A stretch of DNA of 64,000 nucleotides from Trichococcus sp. K1Tr (GCF_028309625.1 NZ_JAQMHR010000001.1:620001-684000), one strand, 5' to 3'; positions 55,396-64,000 are shown, counted from the stretch's first letter. Numbers and translations: made by a program. The notes: a model not told the origin generated them from the letters alone.

Positions 55396-55443
55396 TTAAA
55401 AACAGTCCGCCATTATCTGCAAACACACAGATAGGCGGACTGT
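55396..55443 (-). terminator. Intrinsic terminator of the flavoprotein gene
   Basis: On the minus strand GACAGTCCGCCTATCTG pairs with CAGATAATGGCGGACTGT (small bulge), followed by TTTTTAAT, beginning at the stop codon. Confidence 0.9.
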
Positions 55444-55447
55444 CCCA

Positions 55448-56878
55448 TTACGCATTCGGACTGTCATTATTTTCCATTTTTTTCATGTAACGGATCGCCT
55501 CATCAGCCAAGCGTTTCCCCTCGATAACGGCATTTTCCATGCCATAACCGGTGATCCCGTTCCCCCCGACAAAAATGCCTTTTTTTGCATACTCTTGACG
55601 GGCTGGATAGCCTGCAGCCAGCATCTCTTGCCGTTGCTGCAGACTGAAATGGGGCACAGCCTTTTCCCAGCGATAAAAATTGGACTGCAAAGGGTCCTCG
55701 CTCAAAGCCAAAATTTCCTTCACTTCATTTTTGATGATATCCATCACAAGATCATCGGCTAATTCTATCAATGTTTCTTCCAGGCGTCTGCCGAATTCCA
55801 CAAGCACGTAATAATAGTCCGCTTGTTCAAACCGCGGCCATTTGTTGTTCAAAACGACAAGCTTGGTGCTATGGAAGGAACTCCTCCGCGGAATCACAAA
55901 TCCCTGCCCTTCAGGAAGGTTTTTGACTGCCTTTTTATTTATTTTGAAGAAAACGGTGCCGACACTTGTGCTTTGGGCTTTCGGGAAAGCAATCTCGTTG
56001 GAGAACCCCTCCAAAAACCCAAGGGATTCCTGGGGGTTTGTTGTGACGACAACACACCCTGCCCGCATGGATTCACGTCCGTTCAATTCAAGCAATAGCA
56101 GTTCTTCTGACACAGTGTTCAACGACTTCACTTTCTGATTCAGGTACAGATGGCCTTCCGTATGTTGGGCCAGACGTTTGGTTAAAGTCGCCAAGCCTTC
56201 CTTGAAGCTATACTCCTGGCCGGACCCATCGGCATAGCGCATCAGCTGATCTTTTTTGTGCTTGCCGATATGCGCCTTCCCGTAGATGGTCACCAGATTT
56301 TCATCGAATAATTTTATCGGCATGAGTTCCATGGAGCCATAGACGTTATCCGGATAGTAGGGCTCAGCCATATAATCGACCACTTCCCGTCCCAAACGGA
56401 ATTCCAAAAAGTTGTCGGTTGAATACTCTGGGTTTTCATGCAGGCTTTTGGACAGAAAAACGCTGTTCATGAATGCCCGTAGCTTTGCATCCAGGGTCAG
56501 TCCATTGGCCTGCCAAATATCGTTTAGAAAAAGCGGCATGCCGTGGTAGGTTGGCATAACGTCATCAATGACCGCATTTCCATCGAACAGCACCAGTTTG
56601 CCTCCAGAGCTGAATTGTTTTTCATTTTCTAAGCCCAACTCCTGCAGAAAACCGGAAATATCCGTCCGTCTCGAATCGAAAGCCGATGCTCCAACATCAA
56701 TCGCATACCCGTCCATATCAATCGTGTGGATCATGCCGCCGACAGAGGATCGATCCTCCAGAACGACATATTCAAACGGGAGGTTTTGTTCCCGGATGGC
56801 TTTATCGATCTCATAAGCGGCCGTCAAACCTCTCAGACCGCCGCCGATGATCGCGATACGTCTTTTCATCTTCTCCAT
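55448..56878 (-). CDS. Protoporphyrinogen/coproporphyrinogen oxidase-like flavoprotein (HemY family)
   Basis: The roughly 476-residue FAD protein starts with IAIIGGGLRGLTAAYEID and has EDRSSVGGMIHTIDMDGYAIDVGASAF, the substrate-domain EFRLGREVVDYMAEPYY, and C-terminal KKGIFVGGNGITGYGMENAVIEGKRLADEA closing the FAD site. It matches HemY/HemG-type oxidases of the last heme steps in Gram-positives. No other heme gene is nearby. The alternative is a relative acting on another polycyclic or amine substrate. Starts at 56878 (MEKMKRR) or 56869 (MKRR) are both near ribosome sites. Confidence 0.8.
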   Translation of the reverse strand: MEKMKRRIAIIGGGLRGLTAAYEIDKAIREQNLPFEYVVLEDRSSVGGMIHTIDMDGYAIDVGASAFDSRRTDISGFLQELGLENEKQFSSGGKLVLFDGNAVIDDVMPTYHGMPLFLNDIWQANGLTLDAKLRAFMNSVFLSKSLHENPEYSTDNFLEFRLGREVVDYMAEPYYPDNVYGSMELMPIKLFDENLVTIYGKAHIGKHKKDQLMRYADGSGQEYSFKEGLATLTKRLAQHTEGHLYLNQKVKSLNTVSEELLLLELNGRESMRAGCVVVTTNPQESLGFLEGFSNEIAFPKAQSTSVGTVFFKINKKAVKNLPEGQGFVIPRRSSFHSTKLVVLNNKWPRFEQADYYYVLVEFGRRLEETLIELADDLVMDIIKNEVKEILALSEDPLQSNFYRWEKAVPHFSLQQRQEMLAAGYPARQEYAKKGIFVGGNGITGYGMENAVIEGKRLADEAIRYMKKMENNDSPNA

Positions 56879-56996
56879 CCTTCCATCCCCTCCTCTCGCT
56901 TTCTTGATCCCCACTTTATCATTATCTATATCTTACTCTATCCATCAACGAAAATATGTGGATACTTTTCGACAGATATTCATGCTGCTCTTGTTT

Positions 56997-58082
56997 TTAT
57001 ACGTTTTCGCGGATCTGTTTGACCGTATCGGCATCCAGGCGTTTGACTAATTCCGTGACCAATTTGACTGCATTCAGATAGTCATCTTCATGGATCATGG
57101 ACGTGTGCGAATGCAGATAACGCACCGGCACCGTGATTGCAAAGGAGGGAATGCCATCCAAACTCTGATGCTGGGCGCCTGCATCCGTGCCGCCGCCCGT
57201 AATGACTGTGTACTGGAATGGAATTTCGCATTCTTCGGCAACGCCGACGATGAAGTCGCGCAAGCCACGATGCGGGATCATCGACGCATCATAAATCAAT
57301 AATTGCGGCCCTTTTCCTAATTCGGAATCCGCTTCTTGAGGCGTCATTCCCGGGGTATCCCCGGCTGTGCCTGTGTCCAAGGCGAACGCGATGTCCGGAC
57401 GGATCATATGCGTGGCCGTCTTCGCGCCGCGCAGACCTACTTCCTCCTGGACATTCCCGCCGCTGAAAATCACATTCGGGTGCCCGGTTTTGGCGACATT
57501 TTCCAACACTTTGAGCGCAACGGCCAGTCCGATGCGGTTATCCCAAGCCTTCGCCAAAAGGAATTTGGAATCGTTCATGCGTTTGAAGGAAATGTAAGGC
57601 GTAATCATATCGCCGGGCTTGATGCCCCATTCCGCCACCTGTTCTTTCGAAGAAGCACCGATATCGATGAACATATCTTTGATTTCGTAAGGCTTTTTGC
57701 GTGCTTCCGGCGTCAGGACATGCGGCGGTTTGCAGCCGATGACCCCGTGGCAGCGCTCGCCTTTCGAGGTGGTGATCTCCACTTGCTGGGCAAGCATGAC
57801 CTGATTCCACCAGCCTCCCAAAGTTTGGAATTTGATGAAGCCCTTCTCGGTTATGCTCGTGACCATGAACCCCACTTCATCCAAGTGCCCCGCCAACAAA
57901 ATGGTCGGCCCCTCTTCCGTGCCTGTATGTTTGGCAAAAAGGCCGCCCAATCCGTCCTGCGAAAAGCTTTCGGCAAAAGGTTCGGCATAGCGCCTGAAGA
58001 CTTCGCGGACCTCGCCTTCATTACCCGGAACGCCTCTAGCGTCCGTCATATCGATCAGCATCTGTAATTCTTTCTCTTCCAA
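56997..58082 (-). CDS. pepA: M42 family glutamyl aminopeptidase (PepA-like)
   Basis: The 361 residues show the metal ligands [13 protein letters not shown] (His, Asp), [13 protein letters not shown] (bridging Asp), [14 protein letters not shown] (Glu pair), [13 protein letters not shown] and [15 protein letters not shown] (His). It matches lactic acid bacterial PepA, which removes N-terminal Glu/Asp. The start is TTG at 58082, six bases after GGGGGT; no earlier ATG fits. Transcribed alone between the flavoprotein and rplT units. Confidence 0.9.
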   Translation of the reverse strand: MEEKELQMLIDMTDARGVPGNEGEVREVFRRYAEPFAESFSQDGLGGLFAKHTGTEEGPTILLAGHLDEVGFMVTSITEKGFIKFQTLGGWWNQVMLAQQVEITTSKGERCHGVIGCKPPHVLTPEARKKPYEIKDMFIDIGASSKEQVAEWGIKPGDMITPYISFKRMNDSKFLLAKAWDNRIGLAVALKVLENVAKTGHPNVIFSGGNVQEEVGLRGAKTATHMIRPDIAFALDTGTAGDTPGMTPQEADSELGKGPQLLIYDASMIPHRGLRDFIVGVAEECEIPFQYTVITGGGTDAGAQHQSLDGIPSFAITVPVRYLHSHTSMIHEDDYLNAVKLVTELVKRLDADTVKQIRENV

Positions 58083-58142
58083 AATGATACCCCCATTGAT
58101 TTACTGACATAATATAAGTATAGCATTTACTCTAAGAAAAAT

Positions 58143-58188
58143 AAAAAATCGCCGCACTCCCAGTCAAAGACCGGAGAGGCAACGATTC
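58143..58188 (-). terminator. Intrinsic terminator of infC-rpmI-rplT
   Basis: On the minus strand AATCG-TTGCC-TCTCC-GGTC pairs, with small interruptions, with GGGAG-TGCGG-CGATT followed by T6, six bases after the rplT stop. Confidence 0.8.
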
Positions 58189-58193
58189 AAAAA

Positions 58194-58553
58194 TTATTTA
58201 GCTAATGCAGCTTTAGCTTGCTCAGCTACTGCAGTGAAAGCTGCAGCGTCTGTAACAGCCAAGTCAGCCAACATTTTGCGGTTCATTTCGATACCAGCAA
58301 GTTTCAATCCGTGGATCAAAGTGCTGTAGCTCATGCCGTTGATGCGAGCAGCCGCGTTGATACGAGTGACCCATAATCTACGGAAGTCACGTTTCTTTTG
58401 ACGACGGTCTCTGTAAGCATAAGTATAAGATTTCATTACTTGTTCTTTAGCTGTTTTGAATAATGTATGTTTTGAACCGTAATAACCTTTAGATAATTTA
58501 ATAATCTTTTTGCGGCGTTTACGGGTTACTGTCCCACCTTTTACACGTGGCAT
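58194..58553 (-). CDS. rplT: 50S ribosomal protein L20
   Basis: A 119-residue basic protein starting [20 protein letters not shown], followed by [20 protein letters not shown] and the C-terminal repressor domain [21 protein letters not shown]. In Firmicutes L20 binds the infC leader and represses its own operon. It is 53 bp behind rpmI. Confidence 0.98.
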   Translation of the reverse strand: MPRVKGGTVTRKRRKKIIKLSKGYYGSKHTLFKTAKEQVMKSYTYAYRDRRQKKRDFRRLWVTRINAAARINGMSYSTLIHGLKLAGIEMNRKMLADLAVTDAAAFTAVAEQAKAALAK

Positions 58554-58606
58554 AGTGATTTCCTCCTTATTAGAACCAAAGTTCTATCTTGTATTGTTGT
58601 TTAGAA

Positions 58607-58807
58607 TTATTTCATTTGTGATAATTGTTGGCTGATGCGTTTCATATCAGATGCGCTAACCATTGAAGCTTGACGCAATTGACGTCTTTGTTTCTTCGTT
58701 TTTCCGTGGAATCTATGGCTTGTAAAAGCGCTCCAACGTTTTAGTCCGCCGTTACCAGTTCTTTTGAAACGTTTAGCTGAACCACGGTGAGTTTTTTGTT
58801 TTGGCAT
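58607..58807 (-). CDS. rpmI: 50S ribosomal protein L35
   Basis: A 66-residue basic protein, [24 protein letters not shown] and the family end [16 protein letters not shown]. It lies 30 bp behind infC in the invariant infC-rpmI-rplT order. Confidence 0.97.
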   Translation of the reverse strand: MPKQKTHRGSAKRFKRTGNGGLKRWSAFTSHRFHGKTKKQRRQLRQASMVSASDMKRISQQLSQMK

Positions 58808-58837
58808 TTGTCTTTCCTCCTAAATTAAGTTACAAAT

Positions 58838-59353
58838 TTATTTATCGGCTTTGGGCGCCAACATCAAGAACATGCTTCTTCCGTCCATTTTAGGATGAGA
58901 TTCAATCGTCGAAACGTCAGTAAGCTCAGATGCAAGGCGATCAAGGACCCTTTGTCCGATTTCTTTGTGGGTGATCGCACGTCCTTTGAATCGGATGGAT
59001 GCTTTCACTTTGTCACCTTTTTCTAAGAATTTGCGAGCATTCCGCATTTTCGTTTGAAAATCATTTTCGTCGATGGAAGGACTCAAGCGCACTTCTTTAA
59101 GGCTTACCACTTTTTGGTTTTTACGGGCTTCACGTTCACGTTTTTGTTGATCGAAACGGAACTTGCCGTAATCCATAATACGGGCAACGGGCGGGTTTGC
59201 ATTTGGCGATACCAAAACTAAATCTAAATTTGCTGCTTCTGCAATCTGCAATGCATCACTTTTCGATTTGACTCCTAGTTGCTCGCCGTCACTACCGATA
59301 ATGCGTAGCTCGCGGGCACGGATGCCGTCGTTAACCATCATATCTTTTGCTAT
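58838..59353 (-). CDS. infC: Translation initiation factor IF-3 (apparent AUA start)
   Basis: IF-3 keeps subunits apart and proofreads the start codon. The protein aligns over its length: [72 protein letters not shown] and [15 protein letters not shown]. The best ribosome site, GGAGGTGA at 59360-59367, is six bases from an ATA codon at 59353, giving [10 protein letters not shown]..., which lines up with the MSKDFIINE start of the Bacillus protein (AUU start). The first ATG (59341) is 18 bases from the site. An AUA start is inferred and would suit IF-3 autocontrol. 171 residues. Confidence 0.93.
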   Translation of the reverse strand: MAKDMMVNDGIRARELRIIGSDGEQLGVKSKSDALQIAEAANLDLVLVSPNANPPVARIMDYGKFRFDQQKREREARKNQKVVSLKEVRLSPSIDENDFQTKMRNARKFLEKGDKVKASIRFKGRAITHKEIGQRVLDRLASELTDVSTIESHPKMDGRSMFLMLAPKADK

Positions 59354-59522
59354 GGTCGTTCACCTCCATGATATTTGAGAGAAAGAACGCAGAAAAAAGT
59401 CGGCGGGTCATACTACCCCGCCGACAATACTCGCATTGCTGCAAGTTACTTGTACATATCTGGCCCAGGGACGCAATTGTCCACTTAGGCGAGAAGCGGG
59501 TGCCTCTGCTTAATTTCTCAAC
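59354..59522 (-). promoter_or_regulatory. L20-type leader RNA of infC-rpmI-rplT with attenuator
   Basis: About 170 bases between the start of transcription and infC. It contains a GC-rich terminator (59393-59425) just upstream of the infC ribosome site, preceded by a long paired region (GCAGAGGCACCCGC onward). The layout and position match the L20 leader of Firmicutes, where L20 binding promotes termination. I recognise it by layout and context rather than by a full structural match. Confidence 0.75.
59393..59425 (-). terminator. Attenuator in the infC leader
   Basis: On the minus strand GTCGGCGGG pairs with CCCGCCGAC over a 9-base stretch, followed by TTTTTTCTG. It ends 26 bp before the infC ribosome site, so read-through must be controlled. 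Confidence 0.93.
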
Positions 59523-59528
59523 TTTTAT

Positions 59529-59557
59529 AGTATACCTTGTTTAAATGAAAACGTCAA
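59529..59557 (-). promoter_or_regulatory. Sigma-A promoter of infC-rpmI-rplT
   Basis: TTGACG-17-TATACT on the minus strand, with start near 59522; close to consensus. Confidence 0.9.
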
Positions 59558-59602
59558 GCGCATTTCTCTGAAAATATTCAATTTCAACATACGTTCAGAC
59601 AT

Positions 59603-60103
59603 TCAGGATTCCGGTGCGTATTTCCAGATTTCTTCGAGATCATTCGCTGGCAATTCCGCCACTAATGCATTGACGGTCTTGTTCCATTCCGGAACGACAT
59701 ACTCCGGATTCAGTTCCTGCAGCGGCAACAGCACGAAGGCGCGCTCCTGCATCCTTGGATGCGGCACGGTGAGCCGTTCTTCTTTGATACTCTCCACTCC
59801 GTACAAAACGATGTCGACGTCCAAGGTGCGCGGACCGAAGCGGATGGTCCGCACCCTTCCGAGTTCCTGCTCGATGCTTTGGCAGCTGTCCAGCAAATCC
59901 AATGGCAGCAGATCCGTTTCCGCTTCGAATACTAGGTTCAGGAAATCCGGTTGGTCGAGGTAGCCGACCGGTTTCGACTCATAAATGGATGATACGCGCT
60001 GTACTTCCACATCCGGCAAGGACCGGAAGAGCTCCAAAGCTTTTGCGAGATGGGCCCCGCGCGGTTCCAGATTCGTGCCTAAGGCGATGTACACGACAGG
60101 CAT
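59603..60103 (-). CDS. folK: 2-amino-4-hydroxy-6-hydroxymethyldihydropteridine diphosphokinase
   Basis: Pyrophosphorylates hydroxymethyldihydropterin before folP. The 166 residues show VYIALGTNLEPRGAHLAKAL, SSIYESKPVGYLDQPDFLNLV and the signature GPRTLDVDIVLYG followed by VPHPRMQERAFVLLPL. ATG 60103 follows AAGGGAG by eight bases and lies just after the folB stop; a longer frame would overlap folB by 47 bases. Confidence 0.96.
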   Translation of the reverse strand: MPVVYIALGTNLEPRGAHLAKALELFRSLPDVEVQRVSSIYESKPVGYLDQPDFLNLVFEAETDLLPLDLLDSCQSIEQELGRVRTIRFGPRTLDVDIVLYGVESIKEERLTVPHPRMQERAFVLLPLQELNPEYVVPEWNKTVNALVAELPANDLEEIWKYAPES

Positions 60104-60107
60104 GCGC

Positions 60108-60476
60108 TTAGCTCCCTTCCCTTTCGCGGTAGATTTCAACCGCAACGGAATCATAATGGCCGACGATCGGCGGATCCGGTTTGATCACTTTCACTTGGCA
60201 AGCCTGTAGCCCGTCGAAGCGCGCAAACAAAGCGATGGCGATATGCTCCGCCAAAGCTTCGATCAGGTTGAAGTTTTCGCCCTCCACTACCGCTTTGACG
60301 GCCTTGTAGGCATGTCCGTAATGGATCGAATCCTCCATTTTGTCGCTGTAGCCGGCTTTTTTTGTATCGGTGTGCAGCACAACATCAACGTTGAAGCGTT
60401 GTCCCAACACCTTTTCTTCTGCATTCAATCCATGAAAGGCATAGAATTGCAGATTATTCAAATAGATTTTATCCAA
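60108..60476 (-). CDS. folB: Dihydroneopterin aldolase
   Basis: Splits dihydroneopterin into hydroxymethylpterin and glycolaldehyde. The 122 residues show IYLNNLQFYAFHGLNAEEKVLGQ, with the catalytic region and LIEALAEHIAIALF, and end in VKVIKPDPPIVGHYDSVAVEIYR-type strands. The start is TTG at 60476, seven bases after AGGAGAG, overlapping the folP stop by eight bases. Confidence 0.95.
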   Translation of the reverse strand: MDKIYLNNLQFYAFHGLNAEEKVLGQRFNVDVVLHTDTKKAGYSDKMEDSIHYGHAYKAVKAVVEGENFNLIEALAEHIAIALFARFDGLQACQVKVIKPDPPIVGHYDSVAVEIYREREGS

Positions 60477-61302
60477 TCGGGCTCTCTCCTTTTTTCAACA
60501 TGATATCCATCATCCGTGCCATTTCCGCATTGGCCTTCACATTGTGCACGCGGAACAGCTGGGCGCCGTTCACGATGCCCAAAGCAGTCGTTGCGGCTGT
60601 CCCCAGATCGCGCTCCTTGAAAGGGATATCCCCCAGAGCCGTTCCGATGAATCGTTTGCGGGACGTTCCCAAGAGCACTGGGTACCCTAACTCCGTAAAG
60701 CGTTTCAGATGATGGACTACATTCAGATTGTCTTCATAGGTTTTTCCGAATCCGCAGCCGGGATCCAGGATGATGTTTTCCCTTTTGACGCCTGCGGACA
60801 CTGCAATCCGCACGCTCTCCGCCAAGTCAGCCAGCATATCTTCGATCAAAAAGGCATAATCCGGTTTTTCCCGATTGTGCATCAAAATGATCGGCACATC
60901 AAATGCCGCCGCCACCGCTGCGATTTCGGGATCGTACTTGCAGCCCCAGATATCGTTTATGATATCGATGCCGGCTTCACAAGCCGCGCGGGCAACCGCC
61001 GACTTGTAGGTGTCGATTGAAAGCGGCACATGGACTGCCTTTTTGAGCGCTTCAATGATCGGTACCACCCGGGCAATTTCCTCTTCATCAGAGATCTGGG
61101 TGTGGCCTGGGCGGGTGGATTCCCCGCCGATGTCGATGATATCGGCGCCATCCGCAACCATTTCGATAGCGTGGGCGACGGCTTTTTCGACCGTGTTCCA
61201 CTCCCCTCCGTCGGAAAACGAATCGGGGGTCACATTCAGTATCCCCATGATGTAGCTGCGCTGTGACAGGTCATATATTTTCGTCTTCGTCGTTAATTTC
61301 AA
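60469..61302 (-). CDS. folP: Dihydropteroate synthase
   Basis: Joins pterin pyrophosphate to p-aminobenzoate; the sulfonamide target. The 277 residues show IMGILNVTPDSFSDGGEW, IDIGGESTRPGHTQI, SIDTYKSAVARAACEAG, ILDPGCGFGKTYEDN and LLGTSRKRFIGTAL, all intact. The start is TTG at 61302, eight bases after GAGGAG; the next ATG is well inside the conserved region. Confidence 0.96.
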   Translation of the reverse strand: MKLTTKTKIYDLSQRSYIMGILNVTPDSFSDGGEWNTVEKAVAHAIEMVADGADIIDIGGESTRPGHTQISDEEEIARVVPIIEALKKAVHVPLSIDTYKSAVARAACEAGIDIINDIWGCKYDPEIAAVAAAFDVPIILMHNREKPDYAFLIEDMLADLAESVRIAVSAGVKRENIILDPGCGFGKTYEDNLNVVHHLKRFTELGYPVLLGTSRKRFIGTALGDIPFKERDLGTAATTALGIVNGAQLFRVHNVKANAEMARMMDIMLKKGESPIG

Positions 61303-61333
61303 AATCCAATCTCCTCATCAGCGGGTAATTTTT

Positions 61334-61891
61334 CTACAGTTTGATCAATTCCAACACTTCGCTTCTGGATTTGAATGATTGTTTGAATGCGCCACGGACT
61401 GCGGATGTCACAGTCTTGCTGCCCGGTTTTTTCACGCCCCGCATCGTCATGCACATATGCTCGGCTTCCAAAACCACCATGACTCCCTGCGGTTGCAAAT
61501 GCTCCATCAGGATATCCGCAACCGTCGTCGTGATCCGTTCCTGGATCTGCGGTTTTTTGCTGACCTCATCCAGGATACGCGCCAGCTTGCTCAAGCCGAT
61601 CACCTGTCCATCTTTCGGCATATAAGCGATATGGCCTACCCCGAAAAACGGAACCAGATGATGTTCGCAAGTGGAATAAAAAGGAATGTCCTTCACTAAT
61701 ACAATTTCGTCGGTGTCTTCATGGAAGACCACCTTAGCATGATCGGCTGGATCTTTCTCGACACCGGAAAAAATTTCCGCATACATGCGCGCCACCCGCT
61801 TCGGTGTATCCTGCAATCCTGAGCGGTTCGGATCTTCCCCGATCGCCTCCAAAATCATTTGGACGGCGGTTTCTATCTTCTCTAAATCCAT
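61334..61891 (-). CDS. folE: GTP cyclohydrolase I
   Basis: First step of folate synthesis, GTP to dihydroneopterin triphosphate. The 185 residues show [18 protein letters not shown], the zinc site [19 protein letters not shown], with a second Cys in [16 protein letters not shown], and [24 protein letters not shown] precedes the ATG. First fol gene of folE-folP-folB-folK. Confidence 0.97.
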   Translation of the reverse strand: MDLEKIETAVQMILEAIGEDPNRSGLQDTPKRVARMYAEIFSGVEKDPADHAKVVFHEDTDEIVLVKDIPFYSTCEHHLVPFFGVGHIAYMPKDGQVIGLSKLARILDEVSKKPQIQERITTTVADILMEHLQPQGVMVVLEAEHMCMTMRGVKKPGSKTVTSAVRGAFKQSFKSRSEVLELIKL

Positions 61892-61909
61892 TTTTATCCT
61901 CCTAAGCGC

Positions 61910-63100
61910 TCATTCCCCGGCCAACGCCGCAAGGGTGATGTCAGCGACTGCTTTAGCCGCTACCAATAGAGCTTTTTCATTGATATCGAATTTCGGGTGA
62001 TGATTATTGAAAACTTCTGCCTGGTTCGGACGGGCACCAACATTCAGGAAAGCGCCGGGAATCTTCAGCAGATACTGCCCGAAATCCTCCGCTCCGGTGT
62101 TGGCCGAAGTTGCGATGACCTGCTTCAAGTAGGACCCGACACCATTTTTTTCCAGAACAGCGGCTGCTTTGGCAGTCTCTTTCGGATGATTGTACAAAGG
62201 CGGGTAATCGGAGTTGTAGTCGATTTCCACTTTCACGTCGTACATCTCCTCAAGACCGCGGCCGATCCGGTGGAAATGTTCCTCGATGACCTTTCCGACC
62301 TCAAGATCCATGTAACGGGCATCCCCGCGCAGAATCAGGCTGTCCTTGATGACATTGCTGCTGCCGACCGCTTCGAAGGAGCCGATCGTCACGACAGCCA
62401 TGTCATAAGGGTTGATGCGGCGGGAAACGATGGTCTGCAAATTCATCACGAAGCTCGATGCCGCCACGATCGTATCGTTGGAGCGGTGCGGCTGCGAACC
62501 ATGCCCGCCCGTCCCCTGGATCGTGACTTTGATGTCACTGCAGCCTGCATAAGCGTAGCCGCTAGTGTAAAAGACGGTGCCGACTTCATAATCCGGATAG
62601 AAATGGATGCCGTAGATTTCATCGACATCATCCAGCAAGCCGGATTCCATGATGCTCTTGGCACCTGCCGGGGCCATTTCTTCGGCATGCTGATGCACGA
62701 TTTTGACGGTCCCTTCCCACTGGTCCCGCAGACGGATCAGGCAATCAGCCAAGACCATCAGATAGGCGGTGTGTCCGTCATGTCCGCAGGCGTGCATGAC
62801 GCCTGGATTTTTGGATGCGAACGGCAGGCCGGTCTGTTCCTCGATCTGGAGCGCATCGAAATCCGCCCGCAGCGCGATGGTGCGGCCGGGGCGTTTCCCG
62901 TTGATCGTGACGACGATGCCATAGCCGTTCCCGACGTTCGTCTGCACATCAACCGGTTTATCTTCATAGAAACGGGCGATGAACGCAGCCGTTTCCTTCT
63001 CGTCGAATGACAGTTCAGGATGCTCATGGAAATGACGGCGCAAAGCGATCATGTCATCTTCGCGGCCATCCAGCATTTTCATCAATTCATCTCTTAACAT
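61910..63100 (-). CDS. M20 family amidohydrolase/peptidase
   Basis: The 396-residue protein has the M20D pattern: ALRRHFHEHPELSFDE, RADFDALQIEEQTGLPF, HACGHDGHTAYLM with metal-binding Cys/His, HQHAEEMAPAGA with the catalytic Glu, and the dimerisation domain IQGTGGHGSQPHRSND. Known relatives cleave N-acetyl or N-acyl amino acids, hippurate, or p-aminobenzoyl-glutamate. It ends 19 bp before folE, so co-transcription with the folate genes is likely. The start at 63100 follows GAAGGG; a 19-codon upstream extension has Cys-rich, unlikely sequence. Confidence 0.88.
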   Translation of the reverse strand: MLRDELMKMLDGREDDMIALRRHFHEHPELSFDEKETAAFIARFYEDKPVDVQTNVGNGYGIVVTINGKRPGRTIALRADFDALQIEEQTGLPFASKNPGVMHACGHDGHTAYLMVLADCLIRLRDQWEGTVKIVHQHAEEMAPAGAKSIMESGLLDDVDEIYGIHFYPDYEVGTVFYTSGYAYAGCSDIKVTIQGTGGHGSQPHRSNDTIVAASSFVMNLQTIVSRRINPYDMAVVTIGSFEAVGSSNVIKDSLILRGDARYMDLEVGKVIEEHFHRIGRGLEEMYDVKVEIDYNSDYPPLYNHPKETAKAAAVLEKNGVGSYLKQVIATSANTGAEDFGQYLLKIPGAFLNVGARPNQAEVFNNHHPKFDINEKALLVAAKAVADITLAALAGE

Positions 63101-63138
63101 AAACCCTTCATCCCCTATCAAGCAAAATATATAAGAAC

Positions 63139-63180
63139 ATGAAGGCCCGGAACACAAACTGCCATGTTCCGGGCCTTCAT
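63139..63180 (-). terminator. Perfect 16-bp stem-loop between thrS and the M20 gene
   Basis: ATGAAGGCCCGGAACA pairs perfectly with TGTTCCGGGCCTTCAT over 10 bases. The minus-strand tail is GTTCTTATATATTT rather than a clean T-run. It probably ends or reduces thrS transcription and may let some polymerase continue into the M20-fol genes. Confidence 0.7.
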
Positions 63181-63258
63181 CAAGCTAACAGAATCAAAGC
63201 TACATCACTGAAACTTATTGTATCATGATTTGCTCAGAAAGATGTGGATTTGATAAGA

Positions 63259-64000
63259 TTATTTGAAGTTTTTGATTTCAGATTGAACCTCAGCCAAGAA
63301 ATCATCCATGCTGAAAGTAACCATTTCTTTCGAGCCATAACGGCGGACAGTTACGGTTCCGTTCAGCAATTCCTGATCGCCGATGACCAATTGGTAAGGT
63401 ATTTTTTGAGTCTGGGAAGCACGGATCTTGTAACCCATCTTCTCGTTGCGGTCATCGACTTCGACGCGCATACCCAACTGTTCCATTACGGCTTTCAGTT
63501 CATATGCTTGATCGGCATGCAGATCAAGGTTGACAGGGATGATCGTTGCTTGGACAGGAGCCAACCATACCGGGAATGCGCCTTTGTACTCTTCGATAAG
63601 ATACGCCACAAAACGCTCCATTGTGGAGATGACGCCACGGTGGATGACGACCGGACGGTGGTTATTTTCGCCGTCTTCGCCGACGTAAGTCAGATCGAAG
63701 CGTTCAGGCAACAGGAAGTCCAATTGGATAGTGGACATCGTTTCCTCCAATCCCATCGCTGTCTTGAACTGCACGTCCAATTTAGGGCCGTAGAAAGCAG
63801 CTTCTCCGACAGCCTCGAAGTATTCCAAACCGAATTCGTCCATCGCTTCCTTCAGCATCGCTTCCGCTTTGTTCCACATATCATCGTCATCGAAGTATTT
63901 CACTTTGTCTTCTGGGTCGCGGTAGCTCAGACGGAAACGGTAATCGCTGATCTGGAAGTCTGCATAAACATCCATGACCAACTGCAACACACGTTTGAAC
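63259..64000 (-). CDS. thrS: Threonine--tRNA ligase (C-terminal part; 5' end outside window)
   Basis: Class II synthetase charging tRNA-Thr. About 246 residues are visible: [54 protein letters not shown], motif 3 [25 protein letters not shown], and the anticodon-binding domain [17 protein letters not shown] to the end. The gene enters from the right edge, so the start and any T-box lie outside. Confidence 0.96.
   Translation of the reverse strand, partial: FKRVLQLVMDVYADFQISDYRFRLSYRDPEDKVKYFDDDDMWNKAEAMLKEAMDEFGLEYFEAVGEAAFYGPKLDVQFKTAMGLEETMSTIQLDFLLPERFDLTYVGEDGENNHRPVVIHRGVISTMERFVAYLIEEYKGAFPVWLAPVQATIIPVNLDLHADQAYELKAVMEQLGMRVEVDDRNEKMGYKIRASQTQKIPYQLVIGDQELLNGTVTVRRYGSKEMVTFSMDDFLAEVQSEIKNFK

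Overview
The window is ordinary chromosome of a low-to-moderate GC Gram-positive bacterium of the order Lactobacillales. Three things point to a Carnobacteriaceae/Enterococcaceae-like organism: the compact dcw cluster without murE, murF or ftsW; a D-aspartate ligase with an amino-acid racemase (L-Lys-D-Asp peptidoglycan); and DUF3397 and DUF1827 genes in their usual places. Base composition, by eye in the high 40s percent GC, would suit Trichococcus, but this is inference. No rRNA, tRNA, prophage, insertion sequence or CRISPR array was seen. Both ends cut a gene: ftsZ on the left and thrS on the right. Most genes lie on the minus strand and are described in their own direction of transcription.

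Region by region. 1-11.1 kb: the division and cell-wall cluster, transcribed mraZ-rsmH-ftsL-pbpB-mraY-murD-murG-divIB-ftsA-ftsZ, with MraZ-type operator repeats ahead of mraZ. 11.3-15.8 kb: a glycosyltransferase, DUF3397, yceD-rpmF and the D-Asp ligase/racemase pair. 15.9-21.5 kb: the conserved yqeG-yqeH-yhbY-nadD-yqeK-rsfS-yqeM-tmcAL operon for ribosome maturation, NAD synthesis and tRNA modification. 21.5-22.4 kb: about 830 bp without genes, containing a 51-bp tandem repeat, a large imperfect inverted repeat and dispersed degenerate repeats. 22.4-29.6 kb: thrB-hom, ykuJ, a dehydrogenase, a second glycosyltransferase and ptsHI. 29.8-34.3 kb: CtsR-controlled clpE, a DUF1827 gene and prfC. 34.5-43.9 kb: a CNNM/CorC protein, NADH oxidase, an AI-2E-type permease, an M42 peptidase, an acetyltransferase, mgtE and a pseudouridine synthase behind a structured leader, and a 2-hydroxyacid dehydrogenase.

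43.9-53.3 kb is the Spx/alarmone neighbourhood known from Bacillus: nadK, relQ, a CYTH protein, spxH, pepF, coiA, mecA, spx and trpS. 53.4-58.1 kb: lplA, an MBL hydrolase, a protoporphyrinogen-oxidase-like flavoprotein and an M42 aminopeptidase. 58.2-59.6 kb: infC-rpmI-rplT behind an L20-type leader with an attenuator; infC appears to start at AUA. 59.6-63.1 kb: folE-folP-folB-folK preceded by an M20 amidohydrolase, then the end of thrS.

The content is mainly housekeeping. The less ordinary items are the repeat-filled gap near 22 kb, the structured leader of the rluD-mgtE unit, the apparent AUA start of infC and several stem-loops inside the division cluster.
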